Below, piece by piece: positions 45,227 through 57,439 of a DNA stretch of 64,000 nt; the stretch's first letter is position 1, and every line of letters starts with the position of its first letter. The DNA is from Hymenopus coronatus. Taxonomy: Eukaryota > Arthropoda > Insecta > Mantodea > Hymenopodidae. A model generated the notes under the pieces. That model made no database searches. It worked only from the letters and a program-made list of their open reading frames with translations, and was not told the DNA's origin. The stretch covers positions 389,978,632-390,042,631 of the forward strand of contig CM060900.1 of the NCBI GenBank assembly GCA_030762935.1, written 5' to 3'. A program made the translations under genes and the position numbers.

Positions 45227-46040
45227 AAGTATGCTCTCCAACGACCCTTCATTTTTGTTGTTGTGTTCTCGAATTGCATCATCAGCCAGTGGCGAATTGG
45301 TACTTTAGAAACTTATATCCGCAACTTCAAAATTTGAACAGACAGACCAGAGACACCGGTATATTCTCTGAAAGTATTTTGGTGCAGTTCGCTAATATTG
45401 TTTATAATCGGCTTATACCCTAGTCCTAAGACACGCTGCAAACCCTCCAGTCATTTTGCTTTGTGCTACAAAACTCAGACTTTACTGTTGCACTAGGGGT
45501 GTGCTGTTTTGTGGAATCCAGCGTACCATTTCCCCAAATTGTCGCATATCAGTTTGATATATTTGCAACAATGGATATGTGTCGTGATCCAAATACTCCT
45601 TGGTATAAGTCTCGTTATCACATGATTTAGGGATTGGGCCATGCTAGTGTGAAACTTTTTGACTTTACTAGAACATCTCAGGTGCATATTATATTTTTCT
45701 GGAACGCAAATGGATGGCATTTCTAAACCATTAATGCGTAATCATACTGGAATACTGTGAATAAATTGACAAAAATAATTGAATTGAATAAAATGAAACA
45801 AAATATGTAGTCAACTCTTTCTAGTAGATAATATTTCTGCCAAAGTGCTTCAAATTTCAGCCCACATAATTTAAGATCATTTCATAAAATAATACAGATT
45901 TTCTCTGTAGTAAGTCTGTAGTATTGTTTTTATACTTAAATAGAAATATGGAGGTCTTATAAGGCAAAGTTTGGGATCAGACACTTGTTGAGGAGCAGAC
46001 GGGCCATGAATTAGATAAACTATCCAGATATGGAGGATCA
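45227..46040. other. No gene seen
   Basis: AT-rich sequence with short frames only. Confidence 0.5.
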
Positions 46041-46049
46041 GCCCAATGA

Positions 46050-46283
46050 CTGGTATGAAAGTAAGGAAGCGCTTGATATGAAATGTAGTCGGAATAGATG
46101 ATAGAATGAGCGATGGAGCAATTGTGGAATGAATGACGGGGGAAGTCGAAGGATATGGAGAAACCCCACCTAGACGCCGCTTCGTCAACAACAAATTCCA
46201 AACGTGGTCCTCTGGGATTGAACCCGGGTCACCTAGCTAGGAGGCGAATGATTTAACCAACCTGTCTCGGCGCTGCCGACTTT
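46050..46283 (-). repeat. SINE-B2, near complete
   Basis: The tRNA-like head is at the right (minus strand): CGCCGAGACAGGTTGGTTAA and GTGACCCGGGTTCAATCCC. The body contains GGTGGGGTTTCTCCATATCC and TCCACAATTGCTCCATCGCT. It is the same subfamily as 33200-33363, and related to SINE-B through the GTTTTCTCC-type block. Confidence 0.8.
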
Positions 46284-47360
46284 CAAAATCAATGACCTTA
46301 ATACCAAATAAAGCGATATTACAATTCATCCATGTATACTGCTGCAATTATATATTGGAAGGTACCCAACCTGATAGGAACATATTTTCTATGGCATCAC
46401 GTAAATAATGCTTCGTTAGGCAAGCAAAATAAATGAATGCTGCTGCTGTCAGTGATTTCGCTCAATAACTGTTTTGTTTTTGCAACTGACAGTTTATTCC
46501 GTCGAATAAAAGGGCCGCATGTTGGTATATTGCGTTTTATTCCAATCGTTTGTTTTTTTATAAATTACGTTTAGACGAGAACGCGGGAATAGATATAATA
46601 TATTCTACACTCCACCTCTTCGGATCTGCCAAAGGTTAAATAATTGATGTCCTGACTGTATTCCCTGGTGTAGGATATAAGTGGAATGCCTGTAGCGGGT
46701 GTTGGTTTGGAATTCTACGAGGCGTGTATTGTGGTCGGGGGGGAGGCTCACAGCGTAGTACCCGGAGCTGCTGGAACTGCAGTTGCGGACCAAGTTGTGC
46801 GCTTAGAGAGAGACGGAACGAGGTGGTGAAGATGAATCGTTTGGTAAAACACGGCTGGGACAATTAATCCTTGGGAAGACAACGCCGGAATCATGGACCT
46901 ACCAAACGTTGGCCAATAAATTTTGTGTTGGACAGCCACCACTACAACGTCGGTCCTTCTACCTGTAAGCAACGTGTGTGCGCTATTTAAGGTCTTCCCA
47001 TAATAATTAGCAAGGATTCTTGATGCTTCAGCATTCAGGTGGCAAAGTTATTCCCACCAGAGGTCTCAAATTGCCCACGAGGTTATGGAAACATTAGAGA
47101 CTGCCACTTTTACTTCTCTCTTACACTTGAGATTCTGTTCCTCGGCTATCAGAGTCAGGCGTGCTGCACCACAAATAAAAGTGGCCTACTGGGAATCCTG
47201 GCGTCTAGTCCTTCCTTTACCGTGCGCACATAACTCAATACCTTCTGAAGAGATTAAATTGCAATTGCAGAAATTGCAAAACATAATGGCTTTAATTTGA
47301 CTCAATCTGACAGCTTGAATTTGCAACTTTAATTGACGTGAATAATTTAAATATATTTTT
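46284..47360. other. GC-rich unclassified segment, no gene
   Basis: 46590-46990 is GC-richer than its surroundings and open on the minus strand (GRRTDVVVVAVQHKIYWPTF, VPSLSKRTTWSATAVPAAPG). I cannot assign these words to a family. It may be an old retroelement. Confidence 0.35.
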
Positions 47361-47364
47361 AAAA

Positions 47365-48180
47365 AGTCTGATTCACATGACTTGCCTAGCTGCTCCACAG
47401 ACAACGTTTCCTTACAAAACATTATTATTTTATCTATATCATGCTATTTAAGATAAATGCTATCAAAATGGCCTTATTAATTGATTACTTATAATTAGAA
47501 CGGAAATAAGGGAATATACTACGCTAAAGCGACACTCAAGTTTTTTAAAAGCTGTCGCTATGTGAAACAATTGAAATTCGGTTCTCTGGGAGTTAAACAA
47601 AAAAGATAAAACGAAAGCTGCCTTGCGCTTGAGAAAAGTTTAAGCAACTTAAAATTGAAACCCATAACAATTAATATCTCGCAAACGGTTAGCTCTACAG
47701 AAAGCATGTATATGACATAAACTGTATCTTTTAAGGGAATCTACATTTTTGTGTCTACCTTTTACGGTTTACGAGTTGTACAAAAGTCATCCAGAATAAA
47801 ATGGTCTTCAGAAGCTATTCCCAAAATAATTAAGATATAGATTTCGTTTGTCACAAAAATATTTTAAGTATATGTCAGTTTAACAACATCGTAAGAGCTG
47901 TTTTTGAAAAAATAAAAATTTTAGAAAAATATTATATGTAAAGGGTAGTTGGGATACGGGACTCCTTTGAAGTTACTGAATTTAAATAACCAAGTTTGGT
48001 ATTTAACGGACTTTTCATTTTTTGAGTTATGCTGCCCAAGGTTTCCCACACATGGGTATTTTTCTAAGAATGCTTTTTTATGGGTTCAGGGGGTCTTAAA
48101 TCATATAATTGTGGTGATATCCTTTGGGTGCAATACAATACCTTCTCTATCTACTCTGTGTATTGTACATACGTGCTAGA
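47365..48180 (-). repeat. Interspersed repeat R-1, copy 5 (inverted)
   Basis: Minus strand block order as in copy 3: CTAGCACGTATGTACAATAC, GAGTAGATAGAGAAGG, GGGCAGCATAACTCAAAAAA, TGAAAAGTCCGTTAAATACC, and CTAGGCAAGTCATGTGAA at the far end. Confidence 0.7.
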
Positions 48181-49845
48181 GAAAGCGAAAAAGCACTGCA
48201 ACTGGCATTTTGTATTCTGAATTATGTACGCCTCTTGATTCATTACTCCTACAATTTTTAGCATAAACACGTAATATTAAGTTCAAATTTTAAGGGAACC
48301 TTAGTTATATACTTTGATATCCCTGCTAAATATAGAATATCATGGCATATAAGACAAACACTTTCTTCATTTGTAAATAAATGTAAGGCTTTTTATGTAT
48401 TTTTTACGTTGAACAGTTTATTTTCCGTATAGTTTTTTTTTTTTTTTTTTGCTATAAATCACCTGTTTTCTCACACAGTAATGGGAATTTATAATTAAAT
48501 TGTATGATAAAATTAATCCCTAAATAGTGTCTTGCAGCTAATTTGGTGAAAACCTTGCGTTACTTTAAATAACGGGTGTATTTTAATATACATGATTAAG
48601 ACCCTTTCTCCCCAGCTGTTAACTTGAATAACACGCAGTATTAACTACTAACATCTACAGTCTTAAATAGTTGGAGATAAATGAGTTGTGAAGTTAGGAA
48701 ATGCGACATTTGTGGAACGTGGTTTTAAGAATCCACTTAAGTACATTATTTTTAGCTTTAGAACAACACGATTAACTTTAAGTTCTTCTATGGGCATTTA
48801 AATTATATTTGAGTTTAACGTTCTGTAAACGGATAAGTTACATCTGTGTATGAATGAATGAATCTATGAATTTATTAAAATTAGACTCAAAGGACATGAG
48901 GTTGGAACAGTTTATAGTTACGTAACCCTTCTCTTTTAAATGTACCTAAAGTAAAACCGCGAGAAAGTTCTTAACCACACGTTTGGTCCGAACCAAGAGT
49001 TGAGGTTGGGACCTCTCGAAAGCTAAGTACCTACATGTGCTATCCGTACACCACAGACTTGTGTGAATATCTACAAATCTAAATTTTGTTTGAAGGGTTT
49101 TAAACAGGATTTTTGTTTAAAGTAGTAATAGTTTTACAAATAAACTCTTTAACACTTCAAACAACACTGGTTAATTTTACAATTATAAATACTTCCAATT
49201 AAGGCATCAAATACATTTCATTTTAATTCTCCCTACAATAAGCAGCCTATGTGAGAAAAAAATGTGGTAGTTAATTTTCGTTTACATTTTAAAACTTTTA
49301 TAGTAAACCAACATCGTCTTAAAAAAGACCTAAACACTGTTTTAAGGAAACCAAATTGGTCGTATATAATGCATGCTAAAGAAACATCGCAGGAATTTAG
49401 TAAAAATTAAATGTTCTTGGGTGATTGATTTAAGACCATTATTGCTTAGTTAGTTTTTGTGTTCTTGGAATGGCCTTTAGGCGTTCTGGACCTAAATGTA
49501 TGGGAATAAATTAAAGTAGCAGTTGTTCAAGTTCCCAACGAATGGATATTGGAGGGACCAGTGGTGAAAAGTCATTAGAAGGCATAATTTTTCTCTGACC
49601 AGAAACTAAGAGGTAAGTTTTCTTTAATAGTTGCAATCTAGATGTACATATACCTTATTAGTTAATTTCCTGTAACTTCTATGTGGAGCATAGGACATTG
49701 TTATGATGTTTCCTTGATCGGATTTAAATGTATAGTTAGTAAGTTCGTCGCTATGAACCACGGTGATAAGGGATTGGGTCATCGACTAGATGACATTGTA
49801 GGACTAAGTCAGGACTTATGGACGCGAAATGGCGGAATTTTGCCC
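48181..49845. other. No gene seen
   Basis: AT-rich, with a poly-T run near 48435. The last few hundred bases lead into a SINE-A fragment. Confidence 0.5.
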
Positions 49846-49849
49846 AGGC

Positions 49850-50261
49850 ACCTTCTTCTTTCAAGATTTGGGGTTCTCTTACGTGCAAATAAGCATTACA
49901 CAGGACCACCGGCGTTAATTCCTTCCGAAGGAAACCATGCTAAAGATTTGTGATTCCGAAAAAATCAATCACCATCCACCAGGTTATTTTTTTTTATAGT
50001 GTTTACTACTATAGCATGGCAGGCGATGACACTGCTGATTAAGGAATGACGACGGAGCACCGGTGGAATGCGATGGCGGGGGAAATCGGATAACCTGGAA
50101 AAAAACCTGTGCCGCTTTGTCCACCAAATATCCCATATCGGTTGCCTGGATTCGAACTCGGGCCGCTTTGGTGAGAGGCAGGTGGTCTAACCACTTGGCC
50201 TCGGCGCGGCCTCCGTCAGGTTTGAACCCGCAATCTTGTGTTAACCACTACACCACGGGGA
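49850..50261 (-). repeat. SINE-A split by a SINE-B insertion
   Basis: The 3' part (49850-49985, with CCTTCCGAAGGAAACCATGC and CCGAAAAAATCAATC) and the 5' head (50223-50261, TTTGAACCCGCAATCTTGTG, then ACCACTACACCACGGGGA) are two halves of one minus-strand SINE-A. They are separated by 49986-50211. Confidence 0.82.
49986..50211 (-). repeat. SINE-B nested in SINE-A
   Basis: The head at the right reads, on the minus strand, GGCCGCGCCGAGGCCAAGTG and CGAGTTCGAATCCAGGC. The body has CGCCATCGCATTCCACCGGT, and the A-rich 3' end is at the left. Flanks TCCACCAGGTT (49975-49985) and TCCGTCAGGTT (50212-50222) match at 9 of 11 and are the target duplication. Confidence 0.85.
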
Positions 50262-50814
50262 ATTATGTACATATATAGGATGAGCTTATAAGTGTTCAAT
50301 TGCTCATGTTTGTTGGGCAGTGATTATAACTGAATCAAGTGTTGGAAATAAGTGGTAGGAGCATGTACTGCAGCATGAACTTTCCCCAGTGGCATATTGG
50401 CCTTCGGGTTCTTCATCCAGCTCTGCTCCGAGTTTTGTGGCTGAGTACGCGCGTGTACTGCTGCTCCAACGAGACGAGTTGGATCAGCCTGGTTTGTGGA
50501 ATTTGTTGATACTATTAGAGTTACTAAGACGTTGATATGCTTGTTTAGTTTAATAAGTGCCCGAAAAGAACAAGGTTTAAATGTAACGTAGGTATATAAA
50601 CATGTAAAATTTATCGCATTTAGTAACGCATTCATGACCTAACCAATAAGGATTATTTTCCATAATACTGTAAATTAGTATCACAGTTAATGTTTTAGTG
50701 TACGTATAACATTTAAAATATAAACTAAAATGATATTTATCTGGGCTAAGGGAAATGCCTTCTCAAAGATATAGTTAAACTTAAGGTGTACAGTAAGATT
50801 TTAACAACTCTCTT
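50262..50814. other. No gene seen
   Basis: Mixed sequence. A 103-codon minus frame (50635-50324) shows no domain. Confidence 0.45.
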
Positions 50815-50955
50815 TTTACAGTGTTTAACGACAGCTTTTACGACATACGGCATCGCAGGCGATGACAAATAATATATGGAATGAGAATGGAGCACCGGTG
50901 GAATGCGATGGCGGGAGAAATCGGAGAACCAGGAAAAAACACGCCCTTGTTTGAA
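50815..50955 (-). repeat. SINE-B fragment (3' body)
   Basis: Blocks GTGTTTAACGACAGC, GGAGCACCGGTGGAATGCG and GGCGGGAGAAATCGGAGAAC match SINE-B. It ends before the tRNA-like head. Confidence 0.8.
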
Positions 50956-52545
50956 ATATATGTCGGTCATCCAACTTCAATGTGAATTATTTGAGATAAA
51001 ATTGTGTGTATAATGGGATGGTTGTCATCACTTTTGAGTTTACTTTCAGCTATTAAAACTGCTATTCAATGCTTCAGAGTATTTTACTTTTACTTAACCT
51101 CAGTCACATTTCAAACAGTAAAATACAAACAATTAGGCAGAAGCGTATTTCAACATTTTACCTCCTTTTTAGGATGGGAAATTATTTTCACTGAAGCTCT
51201 TCTGCCTTTTATATGCAAGTCACAGCATTAATATTGTTGCAGAGTTCCTTATTTTTACCAATAATATTATAGATTATTCTTTGTTAACTCCACAATCACT
51301 TCATTTTGCTACATTGCTACTTTCTGGTCATATGCATAAGGTTATATTGTTTGTCCTATATTTCCTATATTTTCATATTTATACTGTGCTTTTGCTGTTT
51401 TTTTATTTGGACCTGACTAGATCTAGTGCGACACCACCACTTTCCATCTAAATAACCTGAACATCCTTGACAACACGAACTAGCGTATAGGAGTGATAAC
51501 ATTTAAGAATACCAATGAAATCATAACAATAAGAATAATAATAGTAATAATAAATCTCATCACCATGAAATTAATTTATTGAACTTGACTCAACGTTTAC
51601 CTGCAGAGGTAGCGTAAGGTATCCCAAAAATTTCAGAGCCGACTGTTAACACAGTTAGCTCGAAAGAATAATTCTATTTTATATCAGCATGGCTCTTAGA
51701 AAACAAAATGGGCATCTTGGTTTAAAACTTTCAAAAGCTTTTCCGCTTCATTTTAGTATTATTAGTTGATATAGTGTGACTATTAACTACTTTTATTATT
51801 ACTTATATCCCAAACAGAAACTTCAGAGGTTTTTCGTTCTGATACATTAAATTCATAAACCATTACATTATATTTGTTCAGATTTTCGGCGTTTAGGTTT
51901 GAAAATAACATTTTCTTTTACACGAAATACAGATAAACTTGATGTTAATGGCATCTTAACGACTTATAATGACTATATTACCTCTACTGCTTCCAGCAAC
52001 CAGTAGCCTACTTAGGTAGCCATATTTTAATGATCAGGCCTGCTTTATAGGTGGTGCTAGTAAAATAATATCAAATAACATAACATATGCAGTACTGTAT
52101 AAGTTTTCAGACATTCTCTTTATTATATATTTATCAGAATGGCATAAACACTGCATAAGAAAGACATCACAATCAAACATATAGCTTCTGTTGGTTGTTT
52201 TTTCTCTTCGTTTACTGGCTATTCATTACCTATCTGGTGTTTCCATTGCGTCTTCATATGTACGTATAACGGTACCAAATGTCAGATCCGCAACTAAACT
52301 GCTTTCATTCACCGGTGTGGTACTTCTGACAAATTAAGATATTATTTGACAGTAACACTTCCCTGTACTAATAGCTACTTACTAAACAAATGCCATATAA
52401 ACAGTTTCTAATATCCCATTTCGTTCTATTTATTTGAGTACACTCAGCAAATTATGATCCAAGCTATGCATTTCGAGCCATTTTACACAAAGTTTTCGAC
52501 ATCCGTTAAAACAAACGTACATGTAAGTTGATCAGTACTCACACA
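50956..52545. other. No gene seen
   Basis: AT-rich intergenic sequence with a short AATAATAATAGTAATAATAA run near 51532. No frame or motif supported. Confidence 0.5.
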
Positions 52546-52559
52546 GGTTTAATTCATTT

Positions 52560-52796
52560 TTGTAGTGTTTAACGCCCGGTTTTACTAATTGTGGCACCGC
52601 AGGTGATAACACTGATAATTCATAGAATGAAGATGGAGCACCGGTGGAGTGCGATGGCAGGGAAAACCAGAACCCGGAGAAAACCCGCCCATGCGCCGCT
52701 TTGTCGACCACTAATCTCACATGCGATCGCTTGGGATCAAACCCTGGTTATCTAGGTGAGCGGCGAGTGGTCTAATCACTCGGCCACGGCGCGGCC
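52560..52796 (-). repeat. SINE-B, complete, with 12-bp target duplication
   Basis: This 237-bp copy is flanked by identical TTTAATTCATTT at 52548-52559 and 52797-52808. Read on the minus strand, the head is tRNA serine/leucine-like: GGCCGTGGCCGAGTGATTAG (A box) and CAGGGTTTGATCCCAAGC (B box). The central domain GCGGGTTTTCTCCGGGTTCT and GCACTCCACCGGTGCTCCAT is shared with SINE-B2 and the copies at 4507, 49986, 50815 and 61366. The 3' end is GGGCGTTAAACACTACAAAA. It is the best reference copy in the window. Confidence 0.95.
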
Positions 52797-52808
52797 TTTA
52801 ATTCATTT

Positions 52809-53745
52809 CAGAACAGATAGCATTTGTCGATGTTCTGAGTGTATTCTGCTAGTGTCTTCCTCATACAATTGCACTGATATATGTTTTATTTATTTCCAAA
52901 TAATGTATTTATACTTTCAACAGATAAGTGAATCTTCCTCCTCCACCTCTTGAAAACATGACTAATAGTACAAACTATGTGCTATTTACATTATTTTGAA
53001 AATATGAAACTTGCACTTTATTAAAAATTAGGAGAACATTTTAGAACAGCGTTTTCTTAAAAGCATTGCTTACAGTATATTGCCTCACTATTACATTTTC
53101 AGTATATTCAGAAACAAATACTGAGGTAGATATTTATACACACTTTTACCACATCGACTGCACGAAAAAACTCTAGTGTTTTAGGAAACTTATACCAACG
53201 CTGAGGGGAGAAAATGGATGGTACATACTGAACTCAAGTGTTATTTACACTTCCTCCTAGCCTTAAAGCTTCCTAGCACAGTAGGTGGAACACGTGTAAT
53301 CCTTTGATAGCAATCATCATCAACATCATCACCAAAACCACTTTCCATATAGAGCCGGGGGAATAAGAGATGGACCATAATCTTATTACAGGTTAATTGG
53401 AAATTGTTTTTGTAGATTAGAACGGCAGAGCTTTAGACAGGCAAAGGGATCAGGCCGCTTTTCTCACCCTCATCTGCAGCAATGCAAATGATCTTGGCTT
53501 GCTCTCCCACTAGCATCCCTAGGCTTATTCTAAAGGAAGGGTTTAATGTACCCATTGAACGGTAGATGCTATAGAACTACTTCTGTTCCTAAAGACCTTT
53601 GCTAGGGCAAACCAGTCTTTATATGCCTCATGCGTTTAGAAATTTGGAAATAATCTGAAGAAAAATTACCTGGACATACAGCAAACATTTATTAGTTTGA
53701 GAAAACGCACAAAACAATGTGATATTTTCTAAGTGGAGAAATAAA
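52809..53745. other. No gene seen
   Basis: AT-rich up to 53280, then a more balanced stretch (53280-53600) that may be an old repeat, but no family was recognised. Confidence 0.45.
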
Positions 53746-53749
53746 AAGT

Positions 53750-54705
53750 TTTTGTAAAGTGTCATCTTAGTCCAAATAAGGATGGAGTTCAAAATTTATC
53801 CTCAGATCCATCTCTCTCCACAAACCGTTACAGACAGTGCAACCATTTGTCAAAACTACTACGCTTCTCACACCAAAGTACTTCAATAAAGTTAAATGTA
53901 TAACTTAGACAAAGTCCTATACTCTTAGGTTTTCCAGCAAAGAATTATATCACTTGAGGGAACAACCAGAAATCAACGGTACAAAGTCAGGATTACAGGG
54001 TGGATTGTAAAGCGGCTGGCAGTTAACACGACTTAACAGATTCCTCAAACTTGCAGTTGATCTGTGAGGAGACACATTGTCGCTCAAAGGCTTTGCTGTT
54101 GTTGTCTTTGAGCTGCGCCGCTTCAGTTATTCAAATAAAGAATTCAAAACTATATATTTTAGTAGCCTCCATTCATTACCATTCATTGTGTTATGCAGTC
54201 ACCCAATAATATTGTCCTTCATAGTTGATGAGCAGAATGAACATTCGCTCATCAAAAAATATCTAGTCGAACAATAACTGGCCTTGAATCATTCTCACCT
54301 ACACATACACACACACGCGCGCGCGCTCAATGCTTAGTATTATTTAATGTGCAATAATAAAACCAAGTTTCATCACCAGTGCATATCTACCTTTGTCAAA
54401 TCCTTTGGGTCATTTTGTAGAAAGATACTGTGCAGTTTTCTTGCACATGCCTTCCTTCATTCCATTTTGCACAGAATTTTCACAGATTTAAATTTTAATG
54501 CACTATAGAGCCAATGCTAACACATATCGACTCCCGTTTATGTAGTTCAATAGTAATATGTCTATTTTCCTTCAACAAGTTCACCATTCTTGAATTGTTC
54601 TCTTACTTACAGCTTAACCAAAAGTGTCCAGAACGAGGATAGTTTTTGAAGTCACTCATCTTTTAGATGATCTTGTCAATCTTGCGATATTATCAAATAT
54701 CAAAT
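53750..54705 (-). pseudogene. Mariner-type transposase relic
   Basis: Reading the minus strand from 54705 in shifting frames gives SDFKNYPRSGHF, then VNLLKENRHITIELH, then SIGSIVH and KFCAKWNEG (end of the DNA-binding half). TGDETWFYYCTLNN follows (first catalytic D, near 54360-54380), then DNVSPHRSTASLRNLLSRVN (second D block) and YNPPCNPDFVPL (third block, PPYSPD). The words YNSLLENLRV, KYFGVRSVVV and GLWREMDLRI follow like the usual mariner C-terminus. An extra CA/CG microsatellite sits inside at 54299-54327. Many stops and frameshifts are present. It is a different lineage from the DUF4817-type copies because of DETW and SPHRS. Confidence 0.8.
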
Positions 54706-55615
54706 GAATACGCTTGATACCATGAAAGACCACCATGTCCTCATAATAATTTCACCTAGATTGTAGCATGCGAAAACATTTTCTTTAAATTTTTAAACAT
54801 TTTCTTTAAGATCTATCCGTGATTTTCCACCATTTTTCTATTGCCATAGAATTGAACTCAACTCACTGTAGGCCTATGAATATTAAAGTTTATATACTCG
54901 CATCTATGCATATTTTAATATTCTAAGGTATATTGTAGCCAGCTGTGTTCACTACATTTTTGTGTCCACTGTTACTCTCTTAAAGGACAGAACTGAATAC
55001 GAATAGCCAGAAGGAATCTGGTGGAAATTTTAATGGACTAAAGTAAATAAATGGGAATTATACTATACTCAATTTCAACCGCAAATTTCGATACTCCTCT
55101 TCTGACTTAATACCAAAGTGAGGGAGTAGGCCGGGCGTAGGTGAATGCCAAATAATTATTGAGTGGCTTCGAAAAGAAAGATGGCTGTATTTAGTACAAG
55201 GTTAGAAAGTATTTTGACCTGTTAGCCGCTATTCAGGTTTCCCACATCTAATGCTACTGTTAGTATAATTATTGGTTTCCTAAATTATAGAGCTTTAGTC
55301 TTGGATCTAATTCGGTGTGCCGATTTGTGCCAGTTGTCTTAGATACATTATACCGTAGCTCGTTATGATGATTGCCAGATATGTAACTTCTAAACACATG
55401 CAAACCTCTCACAACATGAACTGTCAAGACGTGGTTATACACTTTTAGAAATTGGTCCAATACTCGGAGAATATGATGTCGATGACGATAATTTTGCATT
55501 CCTAAAGAATGGTATAATATTTACCCGCTTAGTGTATTGAATTAAATTGAGTTGTATTTACGGATGTTTTTAAGTGTCATTTTTTTTAGTGTTCCATGTT
55601 ATGTATAATGTGCGT
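54706..55615. other. No gene seen
   Basis: AT-rich sequence. A 76-codon minus frame (55499-55269) has no recognisable domain. Confidence 0.45.
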
Positions 55616-55619
55616 GAAA

Positions 55620-56025
55620 GACTGCTTAGTTTTGCTCAGAGGCTTGACTTTGTGCCGTAAATCTACAACACGTTACCAAGGGCTTTCGTTACCCTCCGAA
55701 GGAAGCCATTGTGAGGATTTTTACGCCTGAAAAAATCCACCTCCCTCCGGCTGATTTTAATTTTTTTTTTTTAAATACAGTACCGGAGTCTGATCAGGTC
55801 TCCGGCACTGTATACCCTACTTTTATTTACGTTTTTACCTTGTTTTGCCGCATTATTAGTTTCCTTACTTTTGCAACACACACATATAACACCCATGCCC
55901 AAGGCGGGACTCGAACCCACGATCCCCAGCGCTACGAAGCACCAAAGCGGGACGCCTTGGCGAGCGCGGCCATGGGGACCGGCAGAATTCGCGACTTTAG
56001 AAACCAGAATCTAGCATATGGCCGG
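55620..56025 (-). repeat. SINE-A split by a SINE-F insertion
   Basis: The 3' part (55640-55746: TTGTGCCGTAAATCTACAAC, CCCTCCGAAGGAAGCC, GCCTGAAAAAATCCACC) is clear. A diverged head may continue at 55990-56022 (GAATTCGCGACTTT, then CTAGCATATGG, compared with GAATCCACGACCTT and TTAGCATGG). The interruption is 55758-55978. Confidence 0.65.
55758..55978 (-). repeat. SINE-F with poly-A tail and terminal hairpin
   Basis: The tRNA-derived head at the right reads, on the minus strand, CATGGCCGCGCTCGCCAAGG and CGTGGGTTCGAGTCCCGCC, a near-perfect B box. The 3' end at the left has an A-rich tail (T run at 55761-55772) and a hairpin: CCGGAG and CTCCGG arms extended by TACAGT and ACTGTA (55776-55788 and 55800-55812). 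Flanks CCGGCTGATTT (55747-55757) and CCGGCAGAATT (55979-55989) match at 9 of 11. It is the only copy in the window. Confidence 0.78.
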
Positions 56026-56745
56026 GATCAAGGAGAAGGACAGCTTCCATGAAGTATGCTGTTGGCAATGAATATGCCGTTATTTCTATCTTAATAGTGT
56101 TTAACGTCCGCTCTTATTGCAAACGGCTTTAGGGTATCTGCGTGTTATTTGCCGGACCGATGGAAAGCCATTACAGCTGTAGTACAATCGCCAAGTGACA
56201 TATGGAAAACATTCTGACGGTTGCACAGGTTCCGGCTACCTAGAACAGAGTTATTACGTTGGTGATATTGTTATACAGTTTCAATCGAGAGGTCACAGTA
56301 ATGCGCTTATAAAATTAATTTAAATGCGTTGTAATATTCGGTGAATACAAGATGTAAAATGACCTATGCTCATCTTGAATAGACTTTTTTTAATGAATAA
56401 AATAAAACAATAAGAAATCTTGGTGCAGGTTTACTATTTTTAAAGTAGCTTTTGAGAAAAAAGCGAAGATTGCTTAATATTAACTGTATTTAAAATGAAG
56501 ATATTGCGAAATATAAATACTTGCGCATGCATGTCTTAGAGGACATTCAAAGATAAATATTTCTCCATGTTGAAGTAAATTTTTACATAAAACTATTCCC
56601 ACTCTTACAAGCTGTAGAAATGTGCCTGATGACAGCACTCTTAAGATCGGAAGAAACGCACCTCAGCTGTTTGTTTATAAAGAAATCCACTTTAACTGCT
56701 TATTGATATTAAGACTTGTTTTCAAAGCAGCGGATAAATAGTCAC
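56026..56745. other. No gene seen
   Basis: 56095-56180 begins TAGTGTTTAACGTCCGC, like the 3' end of SINE-B on the minus strand, but the rest does not match. The remainder is AT-rich. Confidence 0.4.
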
Positions 56746-56749
56746 AAAA

Positions 56750-57300
56750 TGGCTCACTTTACTAATGCTGAGTACAATGAAAAGCTTTTTGTTATGTTCA
56801 AACAGTTCAACAAGAATTTAATCGAGAATGGTTTCTAAATAGACCAGCACATTTGTTTTCATCTGTCAAAGAGATCTAAATACAAGAAACGATTTCCTGG
56901 TGTTGAAGGACTGGTGTAAAGAAATGTTGCTTAAGAAGAAGAAATCCTTCACTTGGTGCATGAAGTTGCATTCCATCGGCTGTTTTGAGTGTATTAAAAT
57001 AATTCCTACTCCCTTATCACATTGAGCGCGTCTAGTATCTCTCTGAGGTAGATTATTCACCTAAGTTAGCATTTTCCAAATGGTTTCTTCAACAAGGTTT
57101 CTTCTTCTTGCAATAAGTGAAGTAATGTTTTTCAGAAATATATTACAGAAGTTCCTGTTATGGAAATGTTGCAAATAACAATACTCCGAGCAGCGGAAGA
57201 AATAAAAATACAACCCGGACGTACCCTGTAAAGTACAGCAGTATTCGAGAAAACGCTGTGAAGCAGAGTCTTGGCGATGGGTGCATATTTTTAACAATCC
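56750..57300 (+). pseudogene. Tc1/mariner-type transposase relic (DUF4817 type)
   Basis: It starts MAHFTNAEYNEKLFVMFKQF, the usual opening of this transposase group. In later frames it reads PSAVLSVLK, then LLPYHIERV, YLSEVDYSPKLAFSKWFLQQ, aligning with LYPYHLQRVQALSPADYPAR and FCQWFLQQ of the intact copy at 6676. Near the end SRKRCEAESWRWVHIFNNP mirrors VRHRCEVCIQAGGGHFEHLL. The catalytic middle is missing, so this is an internally deleted, frameshifted copy. Its ends were not found. Confidence 0.75.
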
Positions 57301-57439
57301 TTGTAAACATTAAAAAGAAATTTTCATTTATTTCTTGTTTTGGTCTTGCTTTAAGTAATTATTCAAACAGTTTTATAGTTCTGAATAATAAGAAGTAAAA
57401 TATTGTAACTTTGGATTCTCAAATGTTTTTACCTTTATA

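Noticed and set aside
55880..55978. Possible functional tRNA gene with a perfect B box
   Set aside because: The acceptor stem does not pair, the A box is poor, and an A-tailed body with flanking duplications follows, so it is a SINE head.
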